Part shown: one piece after another, positions 18,139-26,239 of the stretch | How positions within the stretch are numbered: position 1 is the stretch's first letter | Layout: each line of letters opens with the position of its first letter | Assembly: GCA_015232865.1 (NCBI GenBank) | Contig: JADFYU010000004.1 | Location: 1 to 64,000 of the forward strand | Source of the DNA: Magnetococcales bacterium | GTDB lineage: Bacteria; Pseudomonadota; Magnetococcia; Magnetococcales; UBA8363 | Length of the DNA stretch: 64,000 bases | Direction of reading: 5' to 3' | Translations under genes and position numbers: made by a program | The notes under the pieces: model-generated | Seen by the model: only the letters and a program-made list of their open reading frames with translations | Databases searched by the model: none | What the model was told of the DNA's origin: nothing

Positions 18139-21100
18139 TTATAGACTGCGACTCATCAGTCCCAGTGTCTGAGAAACCCGTTCGGTCAAACTGACGATAA
18201 ATTGATCTTTGATCTTTTCACGAATCTCCGAACCCAATCTTTCGGTCAATTTAGGGTCCAACTTCAAGGACAACACCGGACCAATACTGCGCACACTGGT
18301 GGTACGGGCCTCATTGGTCAGGAAAGCCATGTCGCCGAAGAACTCTCCCGGCCCCAATTTGACAATAATATTATTGCCCTTGATCACATGAACCTCACCC
18401 CGAATGAGTATAAAAAAGGCTTTATCATCGTCCATACCCTCGCGAATGATCTCGCCATTGGGCTGGTAGCTTCTGAAACTGGTGAAAAAGGCGATCATGC
18501 GGCGTTTTTCAAAGGTTGAGAAGTCGTCAAAAAAGCTCAACCCCTCGATCATGTCAATGGCCTCTTCCCGAGAGATTTGAGCCAGCTCTCCATCCAGGTT
18601 GGTATGGTCGGGAGGTGGAGCGACCTGTAGGTTAGTGCTGACTCTTTTACTCATGGAGCTGGTGGTTTCAGCCAGGGTCTTGACCTGTCGATCGATGATA
18701 TGGTCTTTAAACTTTTCTCGACTCTCCGGGCCTAAATGGGTAAACATTTTCTGATCCACCCGCAAAACCAAGACGTTGGTCAGAGCTTCGATGGTCATGC
18801 TTTGGGGCTGATTGGTCAAAAAGGCCATCTCGCCAAACATATCCCCCGGCGCATATTTTCGTAAGTCGAAACCTTTTTCCAAAGCCCGCACATGTCCCTT
18901 GATGACAACAAAAAAAGCGATATCCTTGCTCTCCTGCCTGAGAATGACCTCTCCTTTTCTAAAGAGCTTGAAACAGGTGTCAAATTCGGAAATTTTGGTC
19001 TTTTCGTAGACGGAAAAATGGTTGAAAAAAGGCAGCGCATGAATAAGCTTATAAATGGCCGCTTTGCTTAACTGTTTAATCTCCGGCATTCTGGGTTTGA
19101 GACTATACGGATCGTGCTCTGAGGAAAGAGCGCTTTGCAAAACCGTGGTAACCCCTTCTACATCCTCCTCACGAATGAGACGGACCGATTTATCAAAGAC
19201 TTCGTTATTGTATTTTGATCGAATAACAAAAAGACCATCTTTGGCCAACATTTTGATGGGCAACATGACCGAACTGCCAGAGCCGCCCATTCCTGACATG
19301 GCAAAAGAACGCAATTGCTGCTTGAACCGATACGCGCCCAAATCGAGGGTGCCATCTTTTTCCAATTCGACGATGATCCGGCGCAGTTCAGCTTTTAGAT
19401 TGAGAGGCTCTTCGGAGACGTGACCGGGTCGATTGCGCAGGTTTAACAGCTCATCTTCAGGATTGGCCCCGGAGACCGTCTCCAACAAGCCGGTACTTTG
19501 ACCGATGACGTCGGCCATATCATCCCACGCGTCAGAGGTGGGCAGCTTTTTGAGATCCCGATAAAAATTGGCCACCTTTTGCAGAATGATTGTGGTAAAC
19601 CCGGTAATGATGGCGTTGAGTTGGCGACGGTCTTTAGCCTGGTTGGACTCTCCAGTCAGATAATATCCCATGATATATTGAGAAAGATCTTGAACGGCAT
19701 ACCACAATCCGCTGGGAACTCCGTCTGGAAGCGAACTGGAACGCGGTGCCAGATCAAAGGGAGCCTCCAGCAACGTCCCCTCTCGATGAATCACCCGGAT
19801 CAGGGCCTTGGCAACATCTGGGTCCGGTTGGATGATGGAAATGTCCGGGATGGCGTCGGGAATGGCTTGCAGACTCGAAACAGCCGGTGCGTTATCGCTC
19901 TTGGCACTGATTTTTCCGCCGGAAGAGCGCAGGGCGATCAGATAGGTTAAAAAGGGTTTGGTCGATAGGCTGCGCTCCCGCTCATCGTTGGCACCGTGCT
20001 GAAAGTCTTGCAGGAGAGACGACAGAGGACGGGACATGCGATCGTCGAAGCTGCGAGTCATGTAGAGAGAATAGGCGTCGTAGCGTTTAAGGATGTTGTC
20101 CAACTCATGGCTGGTCAGCGGGGCTTCAACCACCTGTTTCATCTCATAGCCCATCGCGGTTCTGCGTTCTTTTTCGGTTTGCAGCAGATACCCTTTGACG
20201 GCCAGCCGAACCAGCGTTTTTTCGAAGGCTCCATGAACCTCCTGGGCCACCAGAAGATCCAATTTCCGGGCAAAAGCCTGCTGGTCCAATTTATCGGTGC
20301 TGGCTTGAATATCTTTGGATACTTGCCGAATCTCCCGAGCAAACTGTTTGCTGGACAACAGCCGCTTGGCCTGTGCGACCAGATCGCCAAACAGGCTGTT
20401 ATTCCCAGCCAGAGCATGGGATTCGACGGCGGGCAACTCCAGAGACATCATCTCTTCGAGTCCATCCTGTTGCAGCAGGGGAGCCGCCTGCTCAATGGCT
20501 TTTTCCACGGCGCTGACAGCCAAGGCCCGGCTGGTATCCGCTTCGACCCAACCGACGATTTCACCAGCGATGGCGTTGAGAAGACTGATGGTTTGATGAT
20601 CCACCACCATCACCGAGTCACTGCCACCGGCCCCGGCATAAAACGGGGCCAAAACCTCTTTGACCGCCAACTCCAAGGCTAATTTGGAGACTTTATCCTG
20701 ATTTCTTTTTTGAATACCGACAGCCACCAGATTGACAATCCGTCTCCGGTCCTTGGCAAGAGCGGCCTCCTGGCCCCGTTCATTCTGTTCGTCCTGAGTC
20801 TCTTTGCGAATGGCATCGAGCATATCCGCATACATTTTTTGGTGGGTATTCTGTTGTTCAGGAGTCCTGTTTCCGGCGGTCCCCAGGTAAACAGGGCGAT
20901 CAACCTCCAAAAGCAGGGTCAATCCCGTCAGAGTAAAAATCTCTTCGATGGTCAACCGCGCATTTTCATCTACAGTCATCCGCATCAGGATCGGATCGAC
21001 AATGGCTTTGTTCCAGTTTCTGGCATCAATGCCACCATCGCCGGAAGTGGCGCGGCTGGTGAAAAATTCCCGATCAATGACAAAATGAGTGTTGGGTTTA

Positions 21101-21744
21101 AGAATGGAGACCGACGGGCTATCCTCGCGAACATATCCCTTGGGATTGGAAAGGTATAGCCCCCAACAGCCCTCTGTTTTGGGTAGTGGCCGGACCAGCA
21201 TGTGGTACTTGCCATGGTTGGGCGCAATAAGCAGCGGCGTTTCCTCCGTGCATTGGGCCAGATCTATGGTGAAAAATCGCTGTTGGTCTTCGGACTCAAC
21301 GGTTGGAGTCATCGGACCGGAAACAATCTCGGCCGGGGGCTGGTTGGCCCGGGCTTCCCCGCGAAAGTTATCTTCCTGATCCAAAGCCAGGACCATCCCC
21401 GATGGATGCAGATGAATACCGATCAACCCCTTGAACATAAAATCGGTCACCGCCTTCTTCTTGCGGTCTGTGGGTTCAATCAACTCATCGGAGACGATTT
21501 GCTGTTTGGAACGCAAAACGACTTTATAGGATTTTTTCTCCTCTTTGTAGGAGATGTGGCAGGAAAGCCCCTGAGAGCTGATTTGAACCGGGCTGAGACC
21601 TTTTGAAAGGGCGACCACCTCCTGGGGTGCCAGAGGGGGATGCTTTAGAGATTGACTGTCTGTGACCTCGGCTGCTGACGAATCGTCGCCGGCATTTTGC
21701 GTCTCTTTTTTTCCGAGTTTCATTTTTTTGATGAACGTTGACAT
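18139..21744 (-). CDS. large protein with two C-terminal cyclic-nucleotide-binding-type domains
   Basis: A 1201-residue soluble protein. The last 310 residues hold two cNMP-binding folds (about 894-1050 and 1058-1201), each with the APGDMFGEMAFLTN or GPGEFFGDMAFLTN phosphate-binding cassette. The second cassette keeps the phosphate-binding arginine (ARTTS). In the first it is replaced (PQSMT), so only the second is likely to bind nucleotide. Residues 40-130 resemble a PilZ-like beta-barrel, but weakly. The middle 700 residues are helical and unrecognised; no membrane segment and no output domain of known type is visible. Long frames on the opposite strand are shadows. The role is unknown, perhaps a nucleotide-responsive scaffold. 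Confidence 0.8.
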   Translation of the reverse strand: MSTFIKKMKLGKKETQNAGDDSSAAEVTDSQSLKHPPLAPQEVVALSKGLSPVQISSQGLSCHISYKEEKKSYKVVLRSKQQIVSDELIEPTDRKKKAVTDFMFKGLIGIHLHPSGMVLALDQEDNFRGEARANQPPAEIVSGPMTPTVESEDQQRFFTIDLAQCTEETPLLIAPNHGKYHMLVRPLPKTEGCWGLYLSNPKGYVREDSPSVSILKPNTHFVIDREFFTSRATSGDGGIDARNWNKAIVDPILMRMTVDENARLTIEEIFTLTGLTLLLEVDRPVYLGTAGNRTPEQQNTHQKMYADMLDAIRKETQDEQNERGQEAALAKDRRRIVNLVAVGIQKRNQDKVSKLALELAVKEVLAPFYAGAGGSDSVMVVDHQTISLLNAIAGEIVGWVEADTSRALAVSAVEKAIEQAAPLLQQDGLEEMMSLELPAVESHALAGNNSLFGDLVAQAKRLLSSKQFAREIRQVSKDIQASTDKLDQQAFARKLDLLVAQEVHGAFEKTLVRLAVKGYLLQTEKERRTAMGYEMKQVVEAPLTSHELDNILKRYDAYSLYMTRSFDDRMSRPLSSLLQDFQHGANDERERSLSTKPFLTYLIALRSSGGKISAKSDNAPAVSSLQAIPDAIPDISIIQPDPDVAKALIRVIHREGTLLEAPFDLAPRSSSLPDGVPSGLWYAVQDLSQYIMGYYLTGESNQAKDRRQLNAIITGFTTIILQKVANFYRDLKKLPTSDAWDDMADVIGQSTGLLETVSGANPEDELLNLRNRPGHVSEEPLNLKAELRRIIVELEKDGTLDLGAYRFKQQLRSFAMSGMGGSGSSVMLPIKMLAKDGLFVIRSKYNNEVFDKSVRLIREEDVEGVTTVLQSALSSEHDPYSLKPRMPEIKQLSKAAIYKLIHALPFFNHFSVYEKTKISEFDTCFKLFRKGEVILRQESKDIAFFVVIKGHVRALEKGFDLRKYAPGDMFGEMAFLTNQPQSMTIEALTNVLVLRVDQKMFTHLGPESREKFKDHIIDRQVKTLAETTSSMSKRVSTNLQVAPPPDHTNLDGELAQISREEAIDMIEGLSFFDDFSTFEKRRMIAFFTSFRSYQPNGEIIREGMDDDKAFFILIRGEVHVIKGNNIIVKLGPGEFFGDMAFLTNEARTTSVRSIGPVLSLKLDPKLTERLGSEIREKIKDQFIVSLTERVSQTLGLMSRSL

Positions 21745-21920
21745 AGGATAGATATTCCCAAAAAATTAGTAAACTGGTGCAAACAATCCTCTAACCGCCT
21801 CTAAAATACACCATATGGATAGGAACGGTCCATCTTCTTTAGTCTCGATATAGGCGAAGAGAAAAACAGCTCCCCACCGACCACGTGACTGTTACGTATT
21901 TTCAATGTCCTGATATTGGG

Positions 21921-22151
21921 TTATGGTCGTCGGATGGTTAATTGAATGACGCCGTCCGAACGTTCTGTTGTCTCGACTTGCAGCCCCCGCTCAGCCAAAC
22001 GTGGGTAAAGCAGGGTCGGAATGCGATTGTGCCAGACGATCAGATCGATCTGGGGAGCCAGAGTCGCCGTCGCCTCCAGAATCCGAACCATGGGTTCCGG
22101 CGGCGGCAGATGGCGGACATCCAACTCCACCCTTTGACTGAAATGATTCAT
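21921..22151 (-). CDS. DUF2249 family protein
   Basis: A 76-residue protein carrying the DUF2249 pattern: ELDVRHLPPPEPMVRILEA, then a central HNRIPTLLYPRLAERG and an ending QLTI. This small sulfur-carrier-like (TusA-type) fold often sits near denitrification, respiratory or metal-handling genes. Start chosen at the ATG giving MNHFSQRVELD, with AGGA about ten bases upstream; the frame extends 18 codons further. It diverges from the siroheme enzyme, 45 bases away, so both starts share one small promoter region. Confidence 0.8.
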   Translation of the reverse strand: MNHFSQRVELDVRHLPPPEPMVRILEATATLAPQIDLIVWHNRIPTLLYPRLAERGLQVETTERSDGVIQLTIRRP

Positions 22152-22196
22152 CTGAACAATCCTATTCATAAAAAGTTCTATCCATTGGATCAAACC

Positions 22197-22859
22197 ATGA
22201 CGCAACCCATCATACCGCAGTTCTTACGACTGACAAACCGCCCTTGTCTGCTGATCGGAGAAAATACCGAAGCCATAGCCAAAGGTCGCGCTTTATTGGA
22301 AGCCGAAGCCGATCTGTATGTCGTGACCGATCGACCAGAAAACTGGCCTTCCGACCTCCAGGATCAAATCACCTGGCTTTCACCCCCATTCCAGCCCCAC
22401 CACCTGGACGGAGTCTGGCTGGTGGTCTGCGCCTTGGATAATCGACCCCTCAATATTGAACTCTTTGCCGCCTGCCAAACAAGACGTATTTTTTTAAATG
22501 TGGTGGATCAAACCGAGTTTTGCTCGTTCATCTGGCCGGCCGTGGTTAAAAAACCCCCGTTTACCCTGGCCATCACGACCGGTGGCCGAGGCCCGGCCCT
22601 GGCCGGGTGGCTGCGCAGAAAGTTGGAAACCGAATTGCCAGACAATATGGAGGCTCTGGCCGATTGGTATTCGGACTGGAGAAAAAAATCCCGCCCATTT
22701 TTACCGTCTTTCGATGAACGCAGCCGATTTTGGCGCGCCATGATCCAAAAAAAGGTTGTGGAGACCTATCTATCCGGCAATATCAACGAGGCTGACAGTC
22801 TTATAAAAAAGGCTTTACTTGAAAAAAAAATGTTGGACGGTCGGAAAAATGTACAATAA
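22197..22859 (+). CDS. precorrin-2 dehydrogenase / sirohydrochlorin ferrochelatase
   Basis: A 220-residue protein matching the CysG N-terminal (Met8p/SirC-like) domain, which oxidises precorrin-2 and inserts iron to make siroheme. The NAD-binding segment LLIGENTEAIAKGRALLEAEA is degenerate at the glycine turn compared with the usual GGGxVA. The family's NVVDQTEFCSFIWPAVV and AITTGGRGPALAGWLRRKLE motifs are clear. The start is ATG 22197; the frame continues far upstream, overlapping the divergent gene, without family similarity. Siroheme is the cofactor of sulfite reductases, which fits the sulfur metabolism seen elsewhere in the window. Confidence 0.88.
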   Translation: MTQPIIPQFLRLTNRPCLLIGENTEAIAKGRALLEAEADLYVVTDRPENWPSDLQDQITWLSPPFQPHHLDGVWLVVCALDNRPLNIELFAACQTRRIFLNVVDQTEFCSFIWPAVVKKPPFTLAITTGGRGPALAGWLRRKLETELPDNMEALADWYSDWRKKSRPFLPSFDERSRFWRAMIQKKVVETYLSGNINEADSLIKKALLEKKMLDGRKNVQ

Positions 22860-22891
22860 ATTGGTTGCGATTCAGCCCCCACTAGGTCAAA

Positions 22892-22936
22892 GTAACGAAT
22901 ATACTGAATTGTTACCATTCAAATTCAACTGTTGAA
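22892..22936. promoter_or_regulatory. dyads upstream of mdh
   Basis: GTAAC (22892-22896) is mirrored by GTTAC (22911-22915), and a perfect TTCAAC-T-GTTGAA lies at 22924-22936, just ahead of the mdh ribosome-binding site. Either could be an operator; no regulator is known. Confidence 0.25.
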
Positions 22937-22955
22937 CATGAAAAGGATATAAAGT

Positions 22956-23933
22956 ATGACCAAGCCCATTCGTGTCGCCGTTACCGGAGCTGCCGGACAG
23001 ATTTCTTATAGCATGTTGTATCAGATTGCCTCTGGAGCTGTCTTCGGAAAAGACCGCCCTGTGCAGCTTCAACTACTTGAGATTCCACCTGCGATGGGTA
23101 CTCTGGAAGGTGTCGCAATGGAGCTTGACGATTGCGCCTTCCCGCTACTGACCAACGTGGTATTGACTGACAACCCGGAGGTCGCCTTTGATGGCGTCAG
23201 TTGGGCGTGGCTGGTTGGCTCTCGACCCCGTGGTCCCGGCATGGAACGGGCCGATCTCATTCAGGCCAACGGTCCGATTTTCGTCGGTCAGGGCAAAGCC
23301 CTCAACAAAGGGGCGGACGATCTGCGCGTGATGGTGGTTGGCAACCCGTGCAACACCAATTGCTTAATTGCCATGAGCAACAGTGACGTACCTGAAAATC
23401 GTTTTTCGGCCATGATGCGCCTGGATCAAAACCGTTCCCTGACCATGTTGGCCAACAAAGCGGGCGTTCCCGTCTCAGAAGTCAAAAAAATGGCCGTTTG
23501 GGGCAACCACTCCAACAACCAATACCCAGACTTTGAAAATGCCGTTATCAGCGGCAAACCAGCTACAGAAGTCATTACCGACCAAGAATGGCTGCAAAAC
23601 ACCTTTGTCAACACGATCCAAAACCGGGGGGCCGCCGTTATCAAAGCCCGTGGTGCTTCCAGTGCCGCATCCGCTGCCAATGCCGCCCTCGATCACGTCA
23701 TCTCCTTTGAAAACAAAACACCGGAAGACAACTGGTTCTCAGCCGCCATTCGATCCAAAGGTCAGTATGGCGTCGATGAAGGGCTTATCTTTGGCTTCCC
23801 CATGCGCAGCGATGGCCAGGGCGGACGGAAGGTCGTAGAAGGGCTGCCCATGACAGCTTTTGGCAAAAAATTATTTGACACCGTCCTGGATGAGTTGCGC
23901 AGCGAGCGTGATGTCGTCAAGGATCTGCTGTAA
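22956..23933 (+). CDS. mdh: malate dehydrogenase (NAD-dependent, LDH/MDH superfamily)
   Basis: Interconverts malate and oxaloacetate in the citric acid cycle. The 325-residue protein opens with the [19 protein letters not shown]ossmann motif, the form seen in the cytosolic-type (group 2) enzymes. Substrate-binding arginines are in [13 protein letters not shown], and the catalytic histidine is in [11 protein letters not shown]. The ribosome-binding site is AAAGGATAT seven bases before the ATG. The phosphoglycerate mutase gene follows 59 bases later and is probably cotranscribed. Confidence 0.95.
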   Translation: MTKPIRVAVTGAAGQISYSMLYQIASGAVFGKDRPVQLQLLEIPPAMGTLEGVAMELDDCAFPLLTNVVLTDNPEVAFDGVSWAWLVGSRPRGPGMERADLIQANGPIFVGQGKALNKGADDLRVMVVGNPCNTNCLIAMSNSDVPENRFSAMMRLDQNRSLTMLANKAGVPVSEVKKMAVWGNHSNNQYPDFENAVISGKPATEVITDQEWLQNTFVNTIQNRGAAVIKARGASSAASAANAALDHVISFENKTPEDNWFSAAIRSKGQYGVDEGLIFGFPMRSDGQGGRKVVEGLPMTAFGKKLFDTVLDELRSERDVVKDLL

Positions 23934-23992
23934 TTGATTACACATAGAGCCGTCATTCTCTCTGAAGTGGCGGCAACGCCCGGAGTTGTAGC

Positions 23993-25195
23993 ATGAAATT
24001 CGTCATTTTTCTTGGCGATGGCATGAGCGATACCCCCATGCCGGAGTTGGATGGAAAAACACCCCTGATGGTCGCCAAAACTCCCAACTTGGATCGCATG
24101 GTCCGAGAAGGGGTTGGCGGCTGGTCACTCAACACACCGGACGGTTATTATCCGGGAAGTGATGTGGCCAATTTGGGTGTCCTTGGCTACGATGTCAGCC
24201 AAAGCTATACCGGTCGCAGTCCTCTGGAGGCGGGAGCCATGGGGGTAGATCTGGCCGAAGATGACCTGGCTTTCCGTTGTAATCTGGTCAATCTGGCTCA
24301 AGACTTCAAAATCATGGGCGATTTTTCAGCCGGACATATCACCACCCCGGAGGCGGCGGAACTCATCCGATTTTTGGATGAGGAGCTTGGTTCTGAACAA
24401 TTCCGCTTTCATCCGGGGGTGAGCTATCGCCATCTCCTGGTCTGGAAGGGGGGACGGGAATTCTTGACGACCATCGCTCCCCACGATATTTCAGACCGGC
24501 CCATCGACGGTCATCTGCCCAGTGGTACGGATGCCGCCCCTATTGCCTATCTGATGACGCAATCATGGAAAATTCTTGAATCCCACCCGGTCAATCAGCG
24601 TCGAATCCAGGCGGGAGAAAAAAGCGCCAACAGTATTTGGCTCTGGGGACAGGGGCGCCGCCCCCGTTTGGAAAAATTCCAGAAACTATACGGCAAAACC
24701 GGTGGGATGATCTCTGCGGTGGACCTGATGCATGGAATTGCCGCCAACATTGGTTTTGAGAGCATACGCGTACCCGGTGCAACCGGATGGATCGATACCG
24801 ATTATGCCGGCAAAGCCCAAGCATGTCTGGAAGGGTTGTTACGTAACGACCTGCTTTTCGTTCATGTGGAATCCCCAGACGAGGCCGGGCACGCCGGACG
24901 CTTGGACTATAAAATTCAAGCCATAGAAGATTTTGACCGGCTGTTGGTTGGCCCGGTCTTGGAGACCCTGGCCAGTCGAGGCCCTTTTCGGGCAGCCGCC
25001 TTACCGGACCACCCCACTCCGGTCGCCACCAAAACCCACAACTCAGACCCGGTTCCATTTGCCATGATGGGAAGCGGTATCAATCCAGACTCCAACAGTC
25101 GCTACGACGAATCACTGTTGCAAAGCGGCTCTCTGACGTTTACACCCGGCCACCGATTGATGGCGACATTCTTATCTCCAGAGCCGATCGGCTGA
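23993..25195 (+). CDS. apgM: 2,3-bisphosphoglycerate-independent phosphoglycerate mutase, archaeal type
   Basis: Alkaline-phosphatase-superfamily enzyme that converts 3- to 2-phosphoglycerate in glycolysis and gluconeogenesis. The 400-residue length and the opening VIFLGDGMSDTPMPELDG fit the ApgM group rather than the 510-residue GpmI. The serine nucleophile is in YYPGSDVANLGVLGYD. Metal ligands are in HVESPDEAGHAG and in DHPTPVATKTH. The ribosome-binding site GGAG lies seven bases before the ATG. The family is related to phosphonoacetaldehyde and phosphonopyruvate enzymes, but no phosphonate genes are near. It ends at a long perfect inverted repeat. Confidence 0.92.
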   Translation: MKFVIFLGDGMSDTPMPELDGKTPLMVAKTPNLDRMVREGVGGWSLNTPDGYYPGSDVANLGVLGYDVSQSYTGRSPLEAGAMGVDLAEDDLAFRCNLVNLAQDFKIMGDFSAGHITTPEAAELIRFLDEELGSEQFRFHPGVSYRHLLVWKGGREFLTTIAPHDISDRPIDGHLPSGTDAAPIAYLMTQSWKILESHPVNQRRIQAGEKSANSIWLWGQGRRPRLEKFQKLYGKTGGMISAVDLMHGIAANIGFESIRVPGATGWIDTDYAGKAQACLEGLLRNDLLFVHVESPDEAGHAGRLDYKIQAIEDFDRLLVGPVLETLASRGPFRAAALPDHPTPVATKTHNSDPVPFAMMGSGINPDSNSRYDESLLQSGSLTFTPGHRLMATFLSPEPIG

Positions 25196-25200
25196 TCCAC

Positions 25201-25265
25201 TTGGTTTGACAGCAAAAAAAAACACCAGAGAGATAATCCGGTGTTTTTTTTTGCTGTCAAACCAA
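25201..25265. terminator. bidirectional terminator, perfect 26-bp inverted repeat
   Basis: The arms 25201-25226 and 25240-25265 are exact inverted copies around a 13-base loop, each containing a run of nine A or T. It lies between the convergent apgM and rpmB genes and should end both transcripts. The arms are unusually long for a terminator. Confidence 0.85.
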
Positions 25266-25276
25266 TGAGTGTCGGA

Positions 25277-25570
25277 TTATGCAGCGACCTTCTGTAGTTT
25301 GCTTTGAATCTGGTTGCGAATCCGCAGCATGACACCATCCAGGCTCTCGACAGAACACCTCAGCAGATAGTTGTCCAGACCACCGGCATTATCGACGGTG
25401 CGAATCATATTAGCTGGCAAGGAGACGCGGATATATTTACCCAAAGCCAAGCTGTAGAGATTTTTTGATTGAACGTTTACCATCCATCTCCGTCGCGTTT
25501 TACGGTTGGAGTGGGAAACATTATTACCATACTGTGGGGCTTTTCCGCCCAAGGAACACTTTCTAGCCAC
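25277..25570 (-). CDS. rpmB: 50S ribosomal protein L28
   Basis: A 97-residue large-subunit protein. The family opening KCSLGGKAPQYGNNVSHSN and KTRRRWMVNVQSKNL are clear, and the tail is extended compared with the 78-residue E. coli protein, as in alphaproteobacteria. The start is GTG (VARKCS), with AGGAGA seven bases upstream; the frame runs on upstream with no similarity. The leader holds a strong inverted repeat. rpmG (L33) is not adjacent. Confidence 0.95.
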   Translation of the reverse strand: MARKCSLGGKAPQYGNNVSHSNRKTRRRWMVNVQSKNLYSLALGKYIRVSLPANMIRTVDNAGGLDNYLLRCSVESLDGVMLRIRNQIQSKLQKVAA

Positions 25571-25606
25571 GAAACTTCTCCTACTATCTAAGGGACAGCA
25601 AAAATG

Positions 25607-25691
25607 ACGGTTTGTATTTAGGGTAGCGGGAAAAATAAATCCTCCCTCTGGATAAATTATTTTTCCCGCTGCCCCAAACCAGACAAACGGT
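25607..25691. repeat. long inverted repeat in the rpmB leader
   Basis: The left arm 25607-25642 and right arm 25650-25691 pair over most of their length. They include AGCGGGAAAAATA with its inverse TATTTTTCCCGCT, and outer ACGGTTTGT with ACAAACGGT, around a seven-base loop. It would sit in the 5' leader of rpmB. It could be a regulatory hairpin or a small mobile-element remnant. The rest of 25571-25871 shows no gene. Confidence 0.6.
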
Positions 25692-25871
25692 GATGATAAC
25701 ACACGATTGGAAAATTGTCTGGATGATTCTCAAAAAAAAAGGTAACATAGCAAAACAATTAAAACTGTGCAACCATAGAGACTGATTCTTTGCAATTTTT
25801 TAATGAAAGCGTTGTCTAACCCGTTCAAAAGGCCCTTAGGCTTTGACCAACTGTAGACTGGACAGGCTCCG

Positions 25872-26063
25872 ATGGAAACCATTGATCTTAAGAAAAATAT
25901 GGCTCAACTTCTTGTTGAACAACCCAAACTGGGTGATATTTTGTCCAGTCACGGAATCGATTGCGGTTCGTGCATCGCCTCCCAGGTTGACACGTTGACC
26001 GATGTCGTTCGAATGTACAAGCTGGATCTAAATGCGATCTTGGAAAAACTTCAGGAGTCGTAG
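25872..26063 (+). CDS. DUF1858 domain protein
   Basis: A 63-residue protein matching the DUF1858 pattern: an N-terminal LKKNMAQLLVEQPKLGDILSSHGI helix-turn, the CGSC motif (C31 and C34) and a final helical segment DVVRMYKLDLNAILEKL. These domains are thought to bind a metal or act with redox partners, and occur fused to ScdA-type or hybrid-cluster proteins. Here the domain stands alone. The start is an ATG twelve bases after a pyrimidine-poor GGACAGG site. Function unknown. Confidence 0.85.
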   Translation: METIDLKKNMAQLLVEQPKLGDILSSHGIDCGSCIASQVDTLTDVVRMYKLDLNAILEKLQES

Positions 26064-26239
26064 ATTTCTTTTTTTGATTTTTTAACAGGAAACCCGGATA
26101 TTTTACATTTTTTCCTGCCAACAGAACAGGTTATCTTTTCTGCATAAAAAAATACAAAAAGAGAGCAGATTCACGTATAATCCCGTAAATTGAGCGGCAA
26201 AACGCGCACGAAAAATAGAGCTTGGAGTTGATTTACGGC

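Noticed and set aside
19996..20682. Open frame of 228 codons on the plus strand
   Set aside because: Antisense to the large cyclic-nucleotide-binding-domain gene; low-complexity composition and no ribosome-binding site.
23993..25195. Phosphonate-metabolism enzyme
   Set aside because: The family is related to phosphonopyruvate enzymes, but length, motifs and the glycolytic context favour phosphoglycerate mutase.
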